From Caballeronia sp. Lep1P3 (GTDB lineage Bacteria; Pseudomonadota; Gammaproteobacteria; Burkholderiales; Burkholderiaceae): a stretch of 64,000 nt of DNA. The notes under the pieces are model-generated. The model had not been told where the DNA came from. It saw only the letters and a program-made list of their open reading frames with translations, and made no database searches. Shown here in pieces: positions 35,649-45,524 of the stretch. Position 1 is the stretch's first letter. Each line of letters opens with the position of its first letter. The position numbers were made by a program, and so were the translations under genes. The DNA is taken from the NCBI RefSeq assembly GCF_022879595.1, contig NZ_CP084269.1, positions 1 through 64,000 on the forward strand. The letters run 5' to 3'.

Positions 35649-38054
35649 ATGAGCGTGCAACCTAATGACAGCAAGCAGCGCCGCGGGCCGTCGAACGCAA
35701 TTGATGCGAAGCACGACCATCAGCACCATCCAAGTCAACACCGACGAGGGTCTGACGACGCGTCGGAATCGGGCGCATCTTCGCTAAGTGACCCGGTCTG
35801 TGGCATGTCAGTCACTGCGGACTCGCAGTTTCACGTTGAGCATGACGGACAACAATACTTGTTCTGCAGCCAATCCTGCGAGAACAAATTCACCGACAAC
35901 CCGACAAAGTACGCCAGCACAACGCCCGGAGCGCCGGTGCACGCAGCGCCAGAGGGCACCGTCTATACCTGCCCGATGCACCCGCAGATTCGACAAGACC
36001 GCCCCGGGAACTGCCCGATATGCGGCATGGCACTTGAGCCGTTGCTGCCGAGCTTGGAAGACGAGGAAAACCCGGAGCTTGTCGACTTCCGGCGAAGATT
36101 CTGGTGGACCTTGCCGCTTACAGCGGTCGTGTTCGTCCTCGCGATGTTTGGCCATCGCTTAAGCTCGATGGGAGCCTCTACCCTGAGCTGGGTCGAGTTC
36201 GTGCTCTCCACCCCTGTCGTCATGTGGGCCGGACTCCCGTTCTTCGAACGCTGCATTCGGTCTTTTATCAACCGCAGCCCGAACATGTGGACACTCATAG
36301 GCCTCGGAACGGGAGCGGCCTACATCTACAGTGTTATTGCTGTCGTCGCGCCCGGTGTGTTTCCCGCAACGTTCGTCGCAAACGGTCGTGTCGACGTTTA
36401 CTTTGAAGCGGCGGCCGTCATCATATCGCTTACGCTGCTGGGGCAGTTGCTTGAATTGAAGGCGCGCTCGCAAACGTCGGCTGCCATCAAAGCGCTTCTC
36501 GGCTTGGCACCAAAGACCGCCCGCAGAATCAACGCAGACGGCTCCGAAGAGGACATCCCGCTCACGCACGTTCATGTCGGTGACCTGTTGCGCGTGCGGC
36601 CAGGAGAAAAGGTGCCGGTGGACGGTGTCGTCACGGATGGGACCAGTTCGCTGGACGAGTCGATGATTACGGGCGAGCCCATTCCTATTACCAAGCGACC
36701 CGGTGACCATGTAATTGGCGCCACTATGAACGCCGCTGGGACGTTGGTTATTAGGTCAGAAAAAGTCGGCTCCCAAACAGTGTTGGCGCAAATAGTCCAG
36801 ATGGTCGCGCAAGCCCAGCGTTCTCGCGCGCCCATGCAACGGATGGCGGACAAGGTCGCGGGTGTGTTCGTCGTCGCAGTCGTCGGCACCGCTGTGCTCA
36901 CGTTCGTCGCGTGGGGCCTTCTCGGGCCGCAACCGAGCTGGGTGTTTGGCCTCATCAACGCCGTCGCAGTACTCATCATTGCATGCCCATGTGCGCTCGG
37001 ACTCGCAACACCGATGTCCATCATGGTTGCCAGTGGTAAGGCTGCCACGAACGGTGTGCTTTTCCGGGATGCCGCGGCTATCGAGAACCTGCGGAAGGTC
37101 AATGCACTTATCGTTGACAAGACCGGTACGCTAACCGAGGGACGCCCAGCGTTCCAACGCTGTGTTGGCATCAACGGCTTTTCAGAGGAAGAGGTTCTCC
37201 GCCTCGCAGCAAGCCTCGACCAAGGTAGCGAACACCCGCTCGCCGCAACGATCGTCGCTGCCGCGCGCGAACAAGGGCTGACGTTCGACAGAGCTGACGA
37301 GTTCCAGTCCAGCACAGGAATCGGTGTGCGAGGAATTGTACGCGGTCGCAACCTTGCCCTAGGCAATACAGCTCTGATGCAAGCCGAGGGCATTGACGTC
37401 GGACTGTTAGCAAGCGACGCCGACTCTTTGAGGACACAGGGCGCGAGCGTCATGTACCTTGCCGTAGATGCGAACCTGGCTGGTCTTTTGGCGGTGACGG
37501 ACCCGATAAAGCCGACGACGCCAGAAGCATTGGCTCGCCTTGCGGAGGACGGCATTCACGTGGTGATGGCAACTGGCGACGGTGTCGTAACCGCGAAGGC
37601 CGTAGCGGGCAAACTCGGCATCGATGAATTCTACGGTGAGGTCAAACCTGCCGACAAGCTTGCGCTCGTCACACGATTCCAAGAGGCGGGCAAGGTGGTC
37701 GCGATGGCCGGCGACGGCATCAACGACGCGCCGGCGCTGGCCAAGGCCGACGTCGGCGTCGCGATGGGCACGGGCACAGACGTCGCAATGAGCAGCGCGC
37801 AAGTTACGCTGGTCAAGGGCGATTTGCGCGGCATCGCGCGAGCCCGGGAACTGTCTGAGAGCACCGTCAGGAATATGAAGCAAAACCTCGGCTTTGCTTT
37901 CGTCTATAACGCACTGGGGATTCCACTGGCAGCGGGCGTGCTTTACCCGTTCACGGGCTTACTCCTATCGCCGATGATTGCGGCGCTAGCTATGAGCCTC
38001 AGTTCAGCCTCCGTCATAACGAACGCCCTGCGCTTGCGCAACGCGAAAGTCTGA
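35649..38054 (+). CDS. copA: Copper-exporting P1B-type ATPase with YHS domain
   Basis: An 801-aa inner-membrane pump. The start at 35649 follows AAGGAG; the frame is open upstream but not protein-like. Domains in order: a His-rich tail (21-31), a YHS domain with DPVCGM (48-53) and FCSQSC, and a heavy-metal-binding segment CPMH..CPICGM (108-127). Membrane helices, the actuator loop (GEPIPI), the CPC metal motif at 445-447, DKTGTLTEG with the phosphorylated Asp at 490, and the hinge [10 protein letters not shown] follow. There is no N-terminal HMA domain. CPC points to Cu(I)/Ag(I). It precedes the oxidase gene by 311 bases and has its own MerR-type promoter. Confidence 0.95.
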   Translation: MSVQPNDSKQRRGPSNAIDAKHDHQHHPSQHRRGSDDASESGASSLSDPVCGMSVTADSQFHVEHDGQQYLFCSQSCENKFTDNPTKYASTTPGAPVHAAPEGTVYTCPMHPQIRQDRPGNCPICGMALEPLLPSLEDEENPELVDFRRRFWWTLPLTAVVFVLAMFGHRLSSMGASTLSWVEFVLSTPVVMWAGLPFFERCIRSFINRSPNMWTLIGLGTGAAYIYSVIAVVAPGVFPATFVANGRVDVYFEAAAVIISLTLLGQLLELKARSQTSAAIKALLGLAPKTARRINADGSEEDIPLTHVHVGDLLRVRPGEKVPVDGVVTDGTSSLDESMITGEPIPITKRPGDHVIGATMNAAGTLVIRSEKVGSQTVLAQIVQMVAQAQRSRAPMQRMADKVAGVFVVAVVGTAVLTFVAWGLLGPQPSWVFGLINAVAVLIIACPCALGLATPMSIMVASGKAATNGVLFRDAAAIENLRKVNALIVDKTGTLTEGRPAFQRCVGINGFSEEEVLRLAASLDQGSEHPLAATIVAAAREQGLTFDRADEFQSSTGIGVRGIVRGRNLALGNTALMQAEGIDVGLLASDADSLRTQGASVMYLAVDANLAGLLAVTDPIKPTTPEALARLAEDGIHVVMATGDGVVTAKAVAGKLGIDEFYGEVKPADKLALVTRFQEAGKVVAMAGDGINDAPALAKADVGVAMGTGTDVAMSSAQVTLVKGDLRGIARARELSESTVRNMKQNLGFAFVYNALGIPLAAGVLYPFTGLLLSPMIAALAMSLSSASVITNALRLRNAKV

Positions 38055-38365
38055 GGTCTATATGTGTCCCAAGGTGATGTTAGTGTAAAAGCGCTGCCCG
38101 CTCTGCATCGATTTTCTGGTATCGCGTTGCTCATTCACGCGCTTTGGAGGCGATTCCATGACGCGCTTGTCATTCGCCGGTCATGTTAAAAGAAACCGAG
38201 CACGATACTCTTCTTAGGCGTCGCTCAGACGAGGTATCTTTAGCGAATCAACAGCTCGCCGCCGAACTTTCGTCGAGATTCAGATTTACTCGTTCGTGCC
38301 CGAGTATCAAGTCGCAGTCGCTCGGGCAGCGGGAAACTCAACAGCCGCGTGAGGTAATAAGCGTC

Positions 38366-40303
38366 ATGTCGAAGAAGCAGAACGTCCTTCCGAACCTAAC
38401 TAACCGCCGTCGCTTCGTGCAAGGCGTGACCGCCAGCGGACTTGCTGCGGGACTTGGTGCCTGGCCGCTTTTGACTCGAGCAGACGGGTACGTCAGTCAC
38501 GGGCCTTCGGTCCTCACTGGAACGGACTTCGACTTGGTCATCGGCTCTACCTTAGCGAACTACACAGGGCGTATTCGCCCGACCACGTCGGTAAACGGCT
38601 CAATCCCTGCGCCGGAGCTGCGTTGGCGACAGGGGACGGAAGTCACGATGCGAGTTACCAATCGTCTCCAGGTTCCTACTTCAATCCATTGGCACGGAAT
38701 CCTCGTGCCGTTTGATATGGACGGGGTACCGGGCATAAGCTTTCCAGGTATTCAGCCGGGGCAGACGTTCACCTATAGGTTCTTGGTACGGCAGGCGGGT
38801 ACCTTTTGGTACCACAGTCACAGCAGATTTCAAGAGCAAACCGGACTATATGGTCCGCTTGTAATCGAGCCGGCCGGTGGGGAGAGCATCCGCTGCGACC
38901 GAGATTATGTAGTTATGCTTAGCGACTGGACAGACGAAAACCCAGAGCGCATCATGCAAAAACTCAAGCTTTCGAGCGACTACTACAACTTTCAGATGCC
39001 GACGGCACCTGAATTTTTCGATGACGTTAGAAAGATGGGGTTAGGTGCAGCGCTCAAAAAACGAAAGATGTGGAATGAGATGCGCATGAATCCGACAGAC
39101 TTTCACGACGTATCGGGGGCGACGTACACCTATCTGGCTAACGGTACAACACCTGCGAAAAATTGGACGGCTGTTGCCCGTGCCGGCGAAAAGGTTAGGC
39201 TTCGTTTCATCAACGGGTCATCAGAGACGCTCTTCGACGTGCGCATCCCTGGCTTAAAGATGACAGTGGTGGCGGCCGACGGGCAGGAAGTGAGGCCAGT
39301 TACCGTTGACGAATTTCGCATCTCTGTCGCCGAGACCTACGACGTCCTTGTGGACATGCCTGACGACAATGCTCATACCATCTTCTGCCAATCGATGGAC
39401 CGTAGCGGTTTCGCCCGAGCGACGCTAGCTCCGCACGCAGGAATGGAAGCTGCCATACCTCCAATGGACCCGAAGACATGGCTCTCGATGGGTGACATGG
39501 GAATGGGCGAGATGAGCGAAATGCAGGGTATGAGCGGCGCCAAAGACGCGAGGGGCATGGGCGGGATGGACCATACGCAAGCGACGAGCGACGCGAAGGA
39601 CATGGATAGCATGCGCGACATGCACGGGGCGAACTCGATGCCGAGCATGAACGACAAGCAAGGCATGAGCGATATGCAGGGAATGCAGGGGATGCAGCGA
39701 ATGCAGGACGACGCAGGCATGCAGGGAATGGAAGCTGTGCAGGACAGCCAGAGCGAAGACACCAGGACCGACATGAAAGCTGGCGGAATGGGCGAGATGG
39801 CACGCGGGACTGGCCCGGAGGTAGACATGCGGCCGATGGCCGTCTCGCGTTCCCTGGAAGACCCTGGACCACGGCTGCGGGAAAGCGGGCGAAAAGTGCT
39901 GACTTATGCGGACCTACACACCGCGGGCGGCCCACTGGACACCCGACCGCCGTCAAGAGAAATCGCCGTGCGCCTAACAGGAAACATGGAGCGGTTCATC
40001 TGGGGATTTGACGGGCAGAAGTTCTCCGAGGCGCCACCCATTCTTTTTCACTACGGGGAAAGATTGAGAGTCACGCTCATCAACGATACCATGATGAATC
40101 ACCCGATTCATCTCCACGGAATGTTCATGGAGCTTGAGAGCGAAGACGGCAGCTTTCTTGTTCGCAAGCATACGATAAACGTGCAGCCCACCAAACAGGT
40201 GACGTTCCGTGTGACGGCGGACGCACCCGGCCAGTGGGCCTTCCATTGCCATCTGTTGTATCACATGGAAGCGGGCATGTTCCGCAAGGTGGTGGTCGCA
40301 TGA
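38366..40303 (+). CDS. Copper resistance multicopper oxidase CopA/PcoA
   Basis: A 645-aa periplasmic oxidase (copA/pcoA family; no symbol given to avoid confusion with the ATPase). The start at 38366 follows GAGG. Tat motif RRRFVQ lies at residues 14-19. Copper motifs: SIHWHGIL (near 111), FWYHSHSRFQEQTG (near 150), HPIHLHG (near 582) and FHCHLLYHMEAGM (near 627-639). A long Met-rich segment (about 370-460, repeated GMxxM, MQGM and MRDM) matches the Cu(I)-binding region of CopA. Its stop overlaps copB (ATGA, 40300). Confidence 0.94.
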   Translation: MSKKQNVLPNLTNRRRFVQGVTASGLAAGLGAWPLLTRADGYVSHGPSVLTGTDFDLVIGSTLANYTGRIRPTTSVNGSIPAPELRWRQGTEVTMRVTNRLQVPTSIHWHGILVPFDMDGVPGISFPGIQPGQTFTYRFLVRQAGTFWYHSHSRFQEQTGLYGPLVIEPAGGESIRCDRDYVVMLSDWTDENPERIMQKLKLSSDYYNFQMPTAPEFFDDVRKMGLGAALKKRKMWNEMRMNPTDFHDVSGATYTYLANGTTPAKNWTAVARAGEKVRLRFINGSSETLFDVRIPGLKMTVVAADGQEVRPVTVDEFRISVAETYDVLVDMPDDNAHTIFCQSMDRSGFARATLAPHAGMEAAIPPMDPKTWLSMGDMGMGEMSEMQGMSGAKDARGMGGMDHTQATSDAKDMDSMRDMHGANSMPSMNDKQGMSDMQGMQGMQRMQDDAGMQGMEAVQDSQSEDTRTDMKAGGMGEMARGTGPEVDMRPMAVSRSLEDPGPRLRESGRKVLTYADLHTAGGPLDTRPPSREIAVRLTGNMERFIWGFDGQKFSEAPPILFHYGERLRVTLINDTMMNHPIHLHGMFMELESEDGSFLVRKHTINVQPTKQVTFRVTADAPGQWAFHCHLLYHMEAGMFRKVVVA

Positions 40304-41424
40304 GCCAGCTAAGCTTGTCGGCGCACCTAGTCGGAGGCACACGAGCTCGTCTTGTTGTGAGGGTCCTCATCGCCGCATGCGTCGTTTCCCGTTCAGCCAC
40401 CTCTCCTGCTCAATCGATGCCGATGGATGGCATGCCTGCGGTGAGCGATATCGGCGGCCACAGCGCTCACGGCGCCGGTCACGATGCGTCGCCAGGCTCT
40501 CCCGCACGCAAGTCCGACATGACCGGAAAAGCGGACGCGAACGACCAAACGCGGGGCTCCAAGGAAATGGAGCATATGATCGCGCCGCGCGGCAACTCCC
40601 CCGGCACAGGGAATGGCACCAGCAACGAATCGGCGAATGCAGACCAGGGCGTCAGCGTCGACGCTAGCGCCAAACGGAGTCCGAAAGGCGGTCCTGAAAG
40701 CGGCCCCAACCACATCATACCGGTGGAGGAGCCACGTATTCCGATGGCGAATCCGAACCAAGGCATTCCCATGAAGGGTATGGACATGGCTGACGACGAC
40801 GTCTACCACCAAATACTCGTCGACCAGCTGGAGTATGTGAAGGCTGCCGGCGGGCAAGGCTGGTCGTGGGACGGCGAAGCATGGCTGGGCGGCGACATTA
40901 ACAGACTTTGGCTTAAAAGTTCTGGTGACCGACTGTATGGCAAGACAGACGACGCTCGCGTCGAGGCGCTAATCTCGCGCGCCTACTCGACTTACTGGAA
41001 CGCACAGATAGGTGTACGCCACGACTTCGGCAATGGGCCATCGCGGGACTGGGCGGCAATTGGGGTGGAGGGGCTGGCTCCATGGTTTTTCGACGTTGAA
41101 GCCACCGGTTACATAGGGGCTTCGGGTCGAACTGCGCTACGATTAAAAACCTCTTACAACGTATTGCTTTCTCAGCGGTTGTTCCTCACGCCCGAGGCCG
41201 AAGTCAACGTCTATGGAAGAGCAGACCCCGAGCGAGAGATAGGCAGCGGCGTCTCGGACATTAAGCTAGGTTTGCGCCTCCGATACCAAATACGGCGTGA
41301 GATTGCGCCCTACGTTGGCTTTGTCTGGGGAAGACGCTTTGGTCGCACTGCCGATTTTGCGCGCCGTGACGCCGAACCTGTATCTGACAAGGAACTAGTA
41401 GTCGGCGTTACGCTATGGTACTGA
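40300..41424 (+). CDS. copB: Copper resistance outer-membrane protein CopB
   Basis: A 374-aa outer-membrane protein coupled to the oxidase gene by a four-base overlap. A signal peptide is followed by an unusually long Met/His/Asp/Ser-rich linker (to about residue 160, with MDGM, HSAHGAGHD and MKGMDM). The CopB beta-barrel follows (VYHQILVDQLEY, then WDGEAWLGGDINRLWLKSSG), ending in alternating strands and a terminal WY typical of barrels. It pairs with CopA oxidases to hold or move copper at the outer membrane. Confidence 0.93.
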   Translation: MSQLSLSAHLVGGTRARLVVRVLIAACVVSRSATSPAQSMPMDGMPAVSDIGGHSAHGAGHDASPGSPARKSDMTGKADANDQTRGSKEMEHMIAPRGNSPGTGNGTSNESANADQGVSVDASAKRSPKGGPESGPNHIIPVEEPRIPMANPNQGIPMKGMDMADDDVYHQILVDQLEYVKAAGGQGWSWDGEAWLGGDINRLWLKSSGDRLYGKTDDARVEALISRAYSTYWNAQIGVRHDFGNGPSRDWAAIGVEGLAPWFFDVEATGYIGASGRTALRLKTSYNVLLSQRLFLTPEAEVNVYGRADPEREIGSGVSDIKLGLRLRYQIRREIAPYVGFVWGRRFGRTADFARRDAEPVSDKELVVGVTLWY

Positions 41425-41573
41425 AGGAATTTTGTCGACCGACATCTGGCGGCAATCTCTAGCTAGTTCGCGTTTGAGCAGGCTTTAGACACAAGTGATT
41501 GGAACGACGCGGCATTTGGCGAGACCGCCGGGCAAACAAGGATCACGAGCCACGTGCGATAGGCCTGCAATAG

Positions 41574-41800
41574 GTGCTCGACCTCCATGTGTGGCGTGTA
41601 GGCCCCGGGCATATGAGCATATGAGCGCTCTAATATCCCGTTGAGAGACGCTTCCAAGAACGACGCCCCAGCTACTGCTTTTCATCGTCGCGAAATAGCC
41701 GTAGACCTGCGGCGGAACATCGGTTGGCGGTGGACGGCTCGACCATGTTTATCGCTTGGGTCATCAAGCCAACGCAGTTGCGTCTCGACCGCCTCGACTA
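41574..41800 (+). pseudogene. Decayed copy of the dmeF 3' end and adjacent receiver gene
   Basis: From 41574 the text encodes VLDLHVWRVGPGHMS, the same as the end of the DmeF-type transporter at 47995, and DNA similarity continues past its stop. Near 41757-41785 LGHQANAVA matches the receiver protein at 49376 (LGHQSAVAY). Frames are broken throughout. It is a remnant of a second dmeF-receiver block. Confidence 0.65.
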
Positions 41801-41886
41801 GGCGTTATGAGACGTTGCTATCGGAGCCGCTGATTCATGGCGACAAGACGGCCGTACGGTGCTTAAGGAAGCGGGCAAGGGCTATT

Positions 41887-42522
41887 CTAGTCCGTGTCAT
41901 GAGTGTGGTGGTTTGCCTCTCGCGGCCGCGAGGAGCTTGCTTTGTTCTTCGCATCCTCCGCGTCGCCGTGCGTCGACTTCATTCCAGGCATGTTCTTCAT
42001 ACCCTCCATTTCCTCGTCTCGAGGGGCCTTGGCCACCATTTCCTTGTATTCTTGCGCGCTCATACTTGGCAACTTATTCACAAAGGCGACCATGCTCCAA
42101 ATTGTCTCGTCATCGTGTGTCTTGCCCCATGCCGGCATGGCGCTCATCTTCAGGCCGTGCTTGATAACCCAGAAGGCGCTACGCGGGTCCAATTGTGACT
42201 TCGCAAGCTCTGGCGGCTGAGGATAGAGTCCGGGAGCCAACTCCGAATCTTTGACTCCAGGCGCTAGGTGACATGTCACGCACATTGCCGCGTATTGTCC
42301 TGCACCCTTAAGAATGAGATCGGGACTGTTGAGGTTTGGGGGTACGATGTCCTTAGAATGAGCATCGATGGACCGCATTCGCAATGTTTGCAGGATCTTG
42401 TAGGTAAGGGGCCAGTGGGGAGCATCCGCTCCCATGTTGTAATTTCCGGACAAGACGAACGCGGTTGCACCGAACAGCGCCACTGCCGACATTGACGCTG
42501 TAGGAATAATCCAGTGTCTCAT
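41887..42522 (-). CDS. Mono-haem cytochrome c, membrane-anchored or secreted
   Basis: A 211-aa protein from the ATG at 42522, preceded by CGGTGAAAGC. The N-terminal hydrophobic segment (ASMSAVALFGATAFVLSG) serves as signal or anchor. One haem site CVTCH is near residue 89, and the likely axial Met lies in LKMSAMPAWG. The tail after about residue 165 is Met/His/Glu-rich (MEGMKNMPGMKSTHGD...HHTHD), which suggests metal binding. It is next to copper genes and may pass electrons to or from the copper oxidases; that is inference. Confidence 0.87.
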   Translation of the reverse strand: MRHWIIPTASMSAVALFGATAFVLSGNYNMGADAPHWPLTYKILQTLRMRSIDAHSKDIVPPNLNSPDLILKGAGQYAAMCVTCHLAPGVKDSELAPGLYPQPPELAKSQLDPRSAFWVIKHGLKMSAMPAWGKTHDDETIWSMVAFVNKLPSMSAQEYKEMVAKAPRDEEMEGMKNMPGMKSTHGDAEDAKNKASSSRPREANHHTHDTD

Positions 42523-42749
42523 GCTTTCACCGAGAAGAAGCGAATCGGCCAACATCACTAAATCGACGACTTGCGGCGGCTGAACGCGGTCTCCGCTGAA
42601 GAAATCGATGTTCGGTAGTTCGGCGAACCTCTGACTTCGTTGCGTCGAACTGCCGCCCATCACCATCCGAATCCTGCGGACTCCCGTGCCACGTTACGAC
42701 GTGCGTCGAGCGAAGCCTCAACTTGGCCTGAAAACAGGGTTGTACCGAG

Positions 42750-43076
42750 TCAGCGATTGCGGATTCGATAGAGTTCCTTATTGCGTTCGATGGTTCTCTC
42801 GCTCGGCGGGTAGTCGTTCTTGCTCGTGGGTATCATGCCGTCCCGTTGTGCCTGGATCATTTCGGCGACGACTTCCGCGCGGGTTTTGCCGACTCTCCCC
42901 GCGGCGGCCAACCCTTCGTCGCTGCCACCATACGACTGCCTGTTGCTACTGAACGCCGCAGACGATTCAACCCCTCGGGTCGGCTGTATGTCATTCAGGG
43001 GATAAGCATGGTCCGCAAAAGCCGGCACCGCAACGGCGATGCCGAGGGTAGCAACCAACAAGGGAATTACTTTCAT
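42750..43076 (-). CDS. DUF4148 small secreted protein (copy 2)
   Basis: A 108-aa protein with a signal peptide ending AFADHA and the DUF4148 signature KTRAEVVAEMIQAQRDG, PTSKNDYPPSERTIERN. It is close in sequence to the protein at 30275. The start follows GGAGGACGCA. A motif reading GTCAT-N6-GTCA on the same strand lies about 55-75 bases upstream (43124-43150), resembling the sites at 33726 and 34136. Confidence 0.88.
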   Translation of the reverse strand: MKVIPLLVATLGIAVAVPAFADHAYPLNDIQPTRGVESSAAFSSNRQSYGGSDEGLAAAGRVGKTRAEVVAEMIQAQRDGMIPTSKNDYPPSERTIERNKELYRIRNR

Positions 43077-43605
43077 TGCGTCCTCCAGGGGGCTTGATTG
43101 GAGGAAAGTTTATATATTGCAATCTGACTGGAGCATGACTTAAACGTGATAATTGTGCCTCGAAGCCGAGCGACTGTACCGGCTCGGATTGTCTGGACAC
43201 GGTTTTGATTAAGGCGATCATGAGGATGACCCTGAATGGATAACAACCCGAACAAAGATGTAATCGACAATTGCGTTTTAGCGTTTGAACCGACCTGGCA
43301 AGCCGGTGCCGCGTTTGACGCTAACAAAGCAGTGGGCATGACTCGACCGTGACAGTAAATTCATTTCTTTGTCACGGCGCTGACTACTTCAAACTGAGAA
43401 GATATGTGATCACACGAGTTTTCTTCCCGGTCGAGGGTTTGTGGTGATCGCGCGTTGGACCTGCAAGTCCCAATGCAGGTTAACGGTCACCTCGGGCATT
43501 AGGGAAACGCCGAATAATGCGTTATTGGGTCGGCTTGCAGATCCACGGGCGTCGAAGTTTCTGGATAACGAATCGAATTTGCGCGCATTTCAATAAATTC
43601 GGCTC
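43077..43605. other. Intergenic stretch before the broken IS5 transposase
   Basis: About 530 bases without a gene. The first 80 hold the DUF4148 promoter. The part near 43503-43535 may contain one end of the IS5-type element, but I could not find its inverted partner beyond the transposase. Confidence 0.4.
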
Positions 43606-44632
43606 TCAAAAGAGCCTCGCTGCTCTGATTTTTCTACGGCTGACGGATTGCTCGCTCCCATGAACCGATCGCAACAGATTCCGCACAATCACCAGATTCT
43701 TCACCACAGCGAACAAGCTGAAAAGTTGCGCGGTGTTCTTGGCCAAGCCCGTGTATCGGGTCTTGCGATGGTGAAACAGGTTCTTGACGATATGGAACAG
43801 ATGCTCGACGCGCGAACTGATCTGCGCCCTGGTTCGCTCAAGCGCGGTCACAAGTGCCTTCAGTGGCCCCTCTTGGATCGCCTTGATCTTTCCACGCTCG
43901 GCAGCGACGTGCCACTTTACCGCCTGGCCTTTCATTTCATCGCGCTTGTCTACACCAATATAGCTCGCGTCGGCGAACGCTTCCTCTTCATGGCCGCGCA
44001 GCAGCAGATGGGCTTTTGGCACATCCAACACGTTGGCCGTCGTGCCGGCCACGCTGTGGACCAAGCCCGAATCGGCGCCCACGCCAACATGGGTTTTCAT
44101 CCCAAAGTGCCATTCGTTTCCCTTCTTCGTTTGATGCATCTCCGGGTCACGGCTCGTCCCGGCGTTTTTGGTCGACGGTGGCGCTTCGATGGTTGCGGCA
44201 TCAACCAGCGTGCCTTCCTTTATCATCAGTGCACGCTCGCACAGCTAGATACCGATCTGGTCGAACAGCTTCCTTGTCAGATCGTGCTCAATCAGCAGGC
44301 GCCCGAGTTTGAGCAGCGTGGTCGCATCGGGCACGTTCTCGACTGCGAGATCGATGCCGGCGAAGCGGCGCAGCGCAATGCTGTCATACAACGCGTCTTT
44401 CGGCCCTTCGTCCGACAGCCCGTACCGCTGCTGCAGAAAGTAGATCCGCAGCATTCGCTCAGGTCCAATCGGCGGACGGCCTCGCGTGCCCTTCCGGTAA
44501 TGCTGTTCGATTGCAAACAGCAAACGCTCCCACGGCACAATTTTCTCCATCTCCCCCAAGAAGCGTTGACGCCTCGTCACGCGCTTCTTGCCCTGCAATT
44601 TCCGCTTCCGCGAAGCCGATCTGCCTCTTCAT
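43606..44632 (-). pseudogene. IS5-family transposase, broken by frameshift and stop
   Basis: The normal N-terminus starts at ATG 44632 (MKRQIGFAEAEIAG) but shifts frame at about 44597. The main frame then runs to an in-frame TAG at 44245-44247 and resumes to 43606. The second part holds the DDE core: LVDAATIEAPPSTKN, EEAFADASYIG and KTRYTGLAKN. The product resembles the intact transposase at 45525. With two lesions the element cannot transpose by itself. Confidence 0.85.
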
Positions 44633-44761
44633 CCTCTTGCGTCCGTTTCGTGAGCTGCTTTCTATAACGTCCGCAGCTACCTGACCGATGACCGCCGAGC
44701 TTCAATAATCAGTGTTTCGTTAGCGCAATCCACTGTTCAATGCCACGAACTGTGCGCCAAA

Positions 44762-45451
44762 ATGAGAATTGCTTTTCGTTGCAACGAATGCCCGGCCACT
44801 TTTAAGCCTCTCGACCAGTTAATGCAGGTCGTCGAGGATGTAAAGGCTATAGCTTCCGACAAAGACCTCATCCATGCAGTACATAGTGCGCCGTGGGACG
44901 TTGTTCTCGTTCACTGGCAGAGCACTTCAATTCCCCCCTTGGACCTATTGCGTTGGATTCACGCGTGTTCGCTGTCAGCCGCAACAGTAGTGTTTCTAGT
45001 CGACCCGCCGATCGGACGCCAGGCAACGATTGCACTCGGAGCAGGGGCGGCAGACGTTGTTCATCTACCTCTTCCTCCGCGGCGCCTAGTCGAACGCGTT
45101 CTTGCGTCTGCGCAACAGAGGTCTGTCAACAGCGGCATGTGGGCGCAGTTCGGGAACGTTATTTTGGATCGGCAGCGTCGCAGGATCCGGCATCGTGGCG
45201 TTGACGCTAAGTTGACGCCAATTGAGTTCAAGATTGCCTGGGAGCTCCTAGGACGCTGCGGCACCCCTGTGCCTCGCGCATATCTTCAAAAGCTCATCGC
45301 CGGACGCTCGCAAGAAACACGAACGCTTGATGTTCATGTCTTTCGACTGAAGTCAAAGCTGGAGACCGTCAGTAACTACCAGCTAACGATTAAGGCGATT
45401 TACGGCGTAGGCTATCAGACTTGCTGTCGCAAGGCGTCTGGCGCTCAGTAA
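44762..45451 (+). CDS. OmpR-type regulator with degenerate (aspartate-less) receiver
   Basis: A 229-aa protein. The C-terminal half (from about 130) is a winged-helix DNA-binding domain: LTPIEFKIAWELL, then RTLDVHVFRLKSKLE and IYGVGYQT. The N-terminal half follows the receiver pattern (MRIAF..., WDVVLVHW, VVFLVDPP) but has His51 at the phosphoacceptor position and lacks the acidic pair and the KP motif. It therefore should act without phosphorylation. It is flanked by IS5 transposases and has no kinase partner. The target is unknown. Confidence 0.8.
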   Translation: MRIAFRCNECPATFKPLDQLMQVVEDVKAIASDKDLIHAVHSAPWDVVLVHWQSTSIPPLDLLRWIHACSLSAATVVFLVDPPIGRQATIALGAGAADVVHLPLPPRRLVERVLASAQQRSVNSGMWAQFGNVILDRQRRRIRHRGVDAKLTPIEFKIAWELLGRCGTPVPRAYLQKLIAGRSQETRTLDVHVFRLKSKLETVSNYQLTIKAIYGVGYQTCCRKASGAQ

Positions 45452-45524
45452 AGGAAACTCTGCGTAACTCAACGCGCACAGACACTTAGGAATGCTACTA
45501 TGTGATTACGACCTGGAGACATCA

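Noticed and set aside
39480..39760. Repetitive ATG-rich DNA as a minisatellite or CRISPR-like array
   Set aside because: It is the coding sequence of the Met-rich segment of the CopA oxidase; repeats are irregular and in frame.
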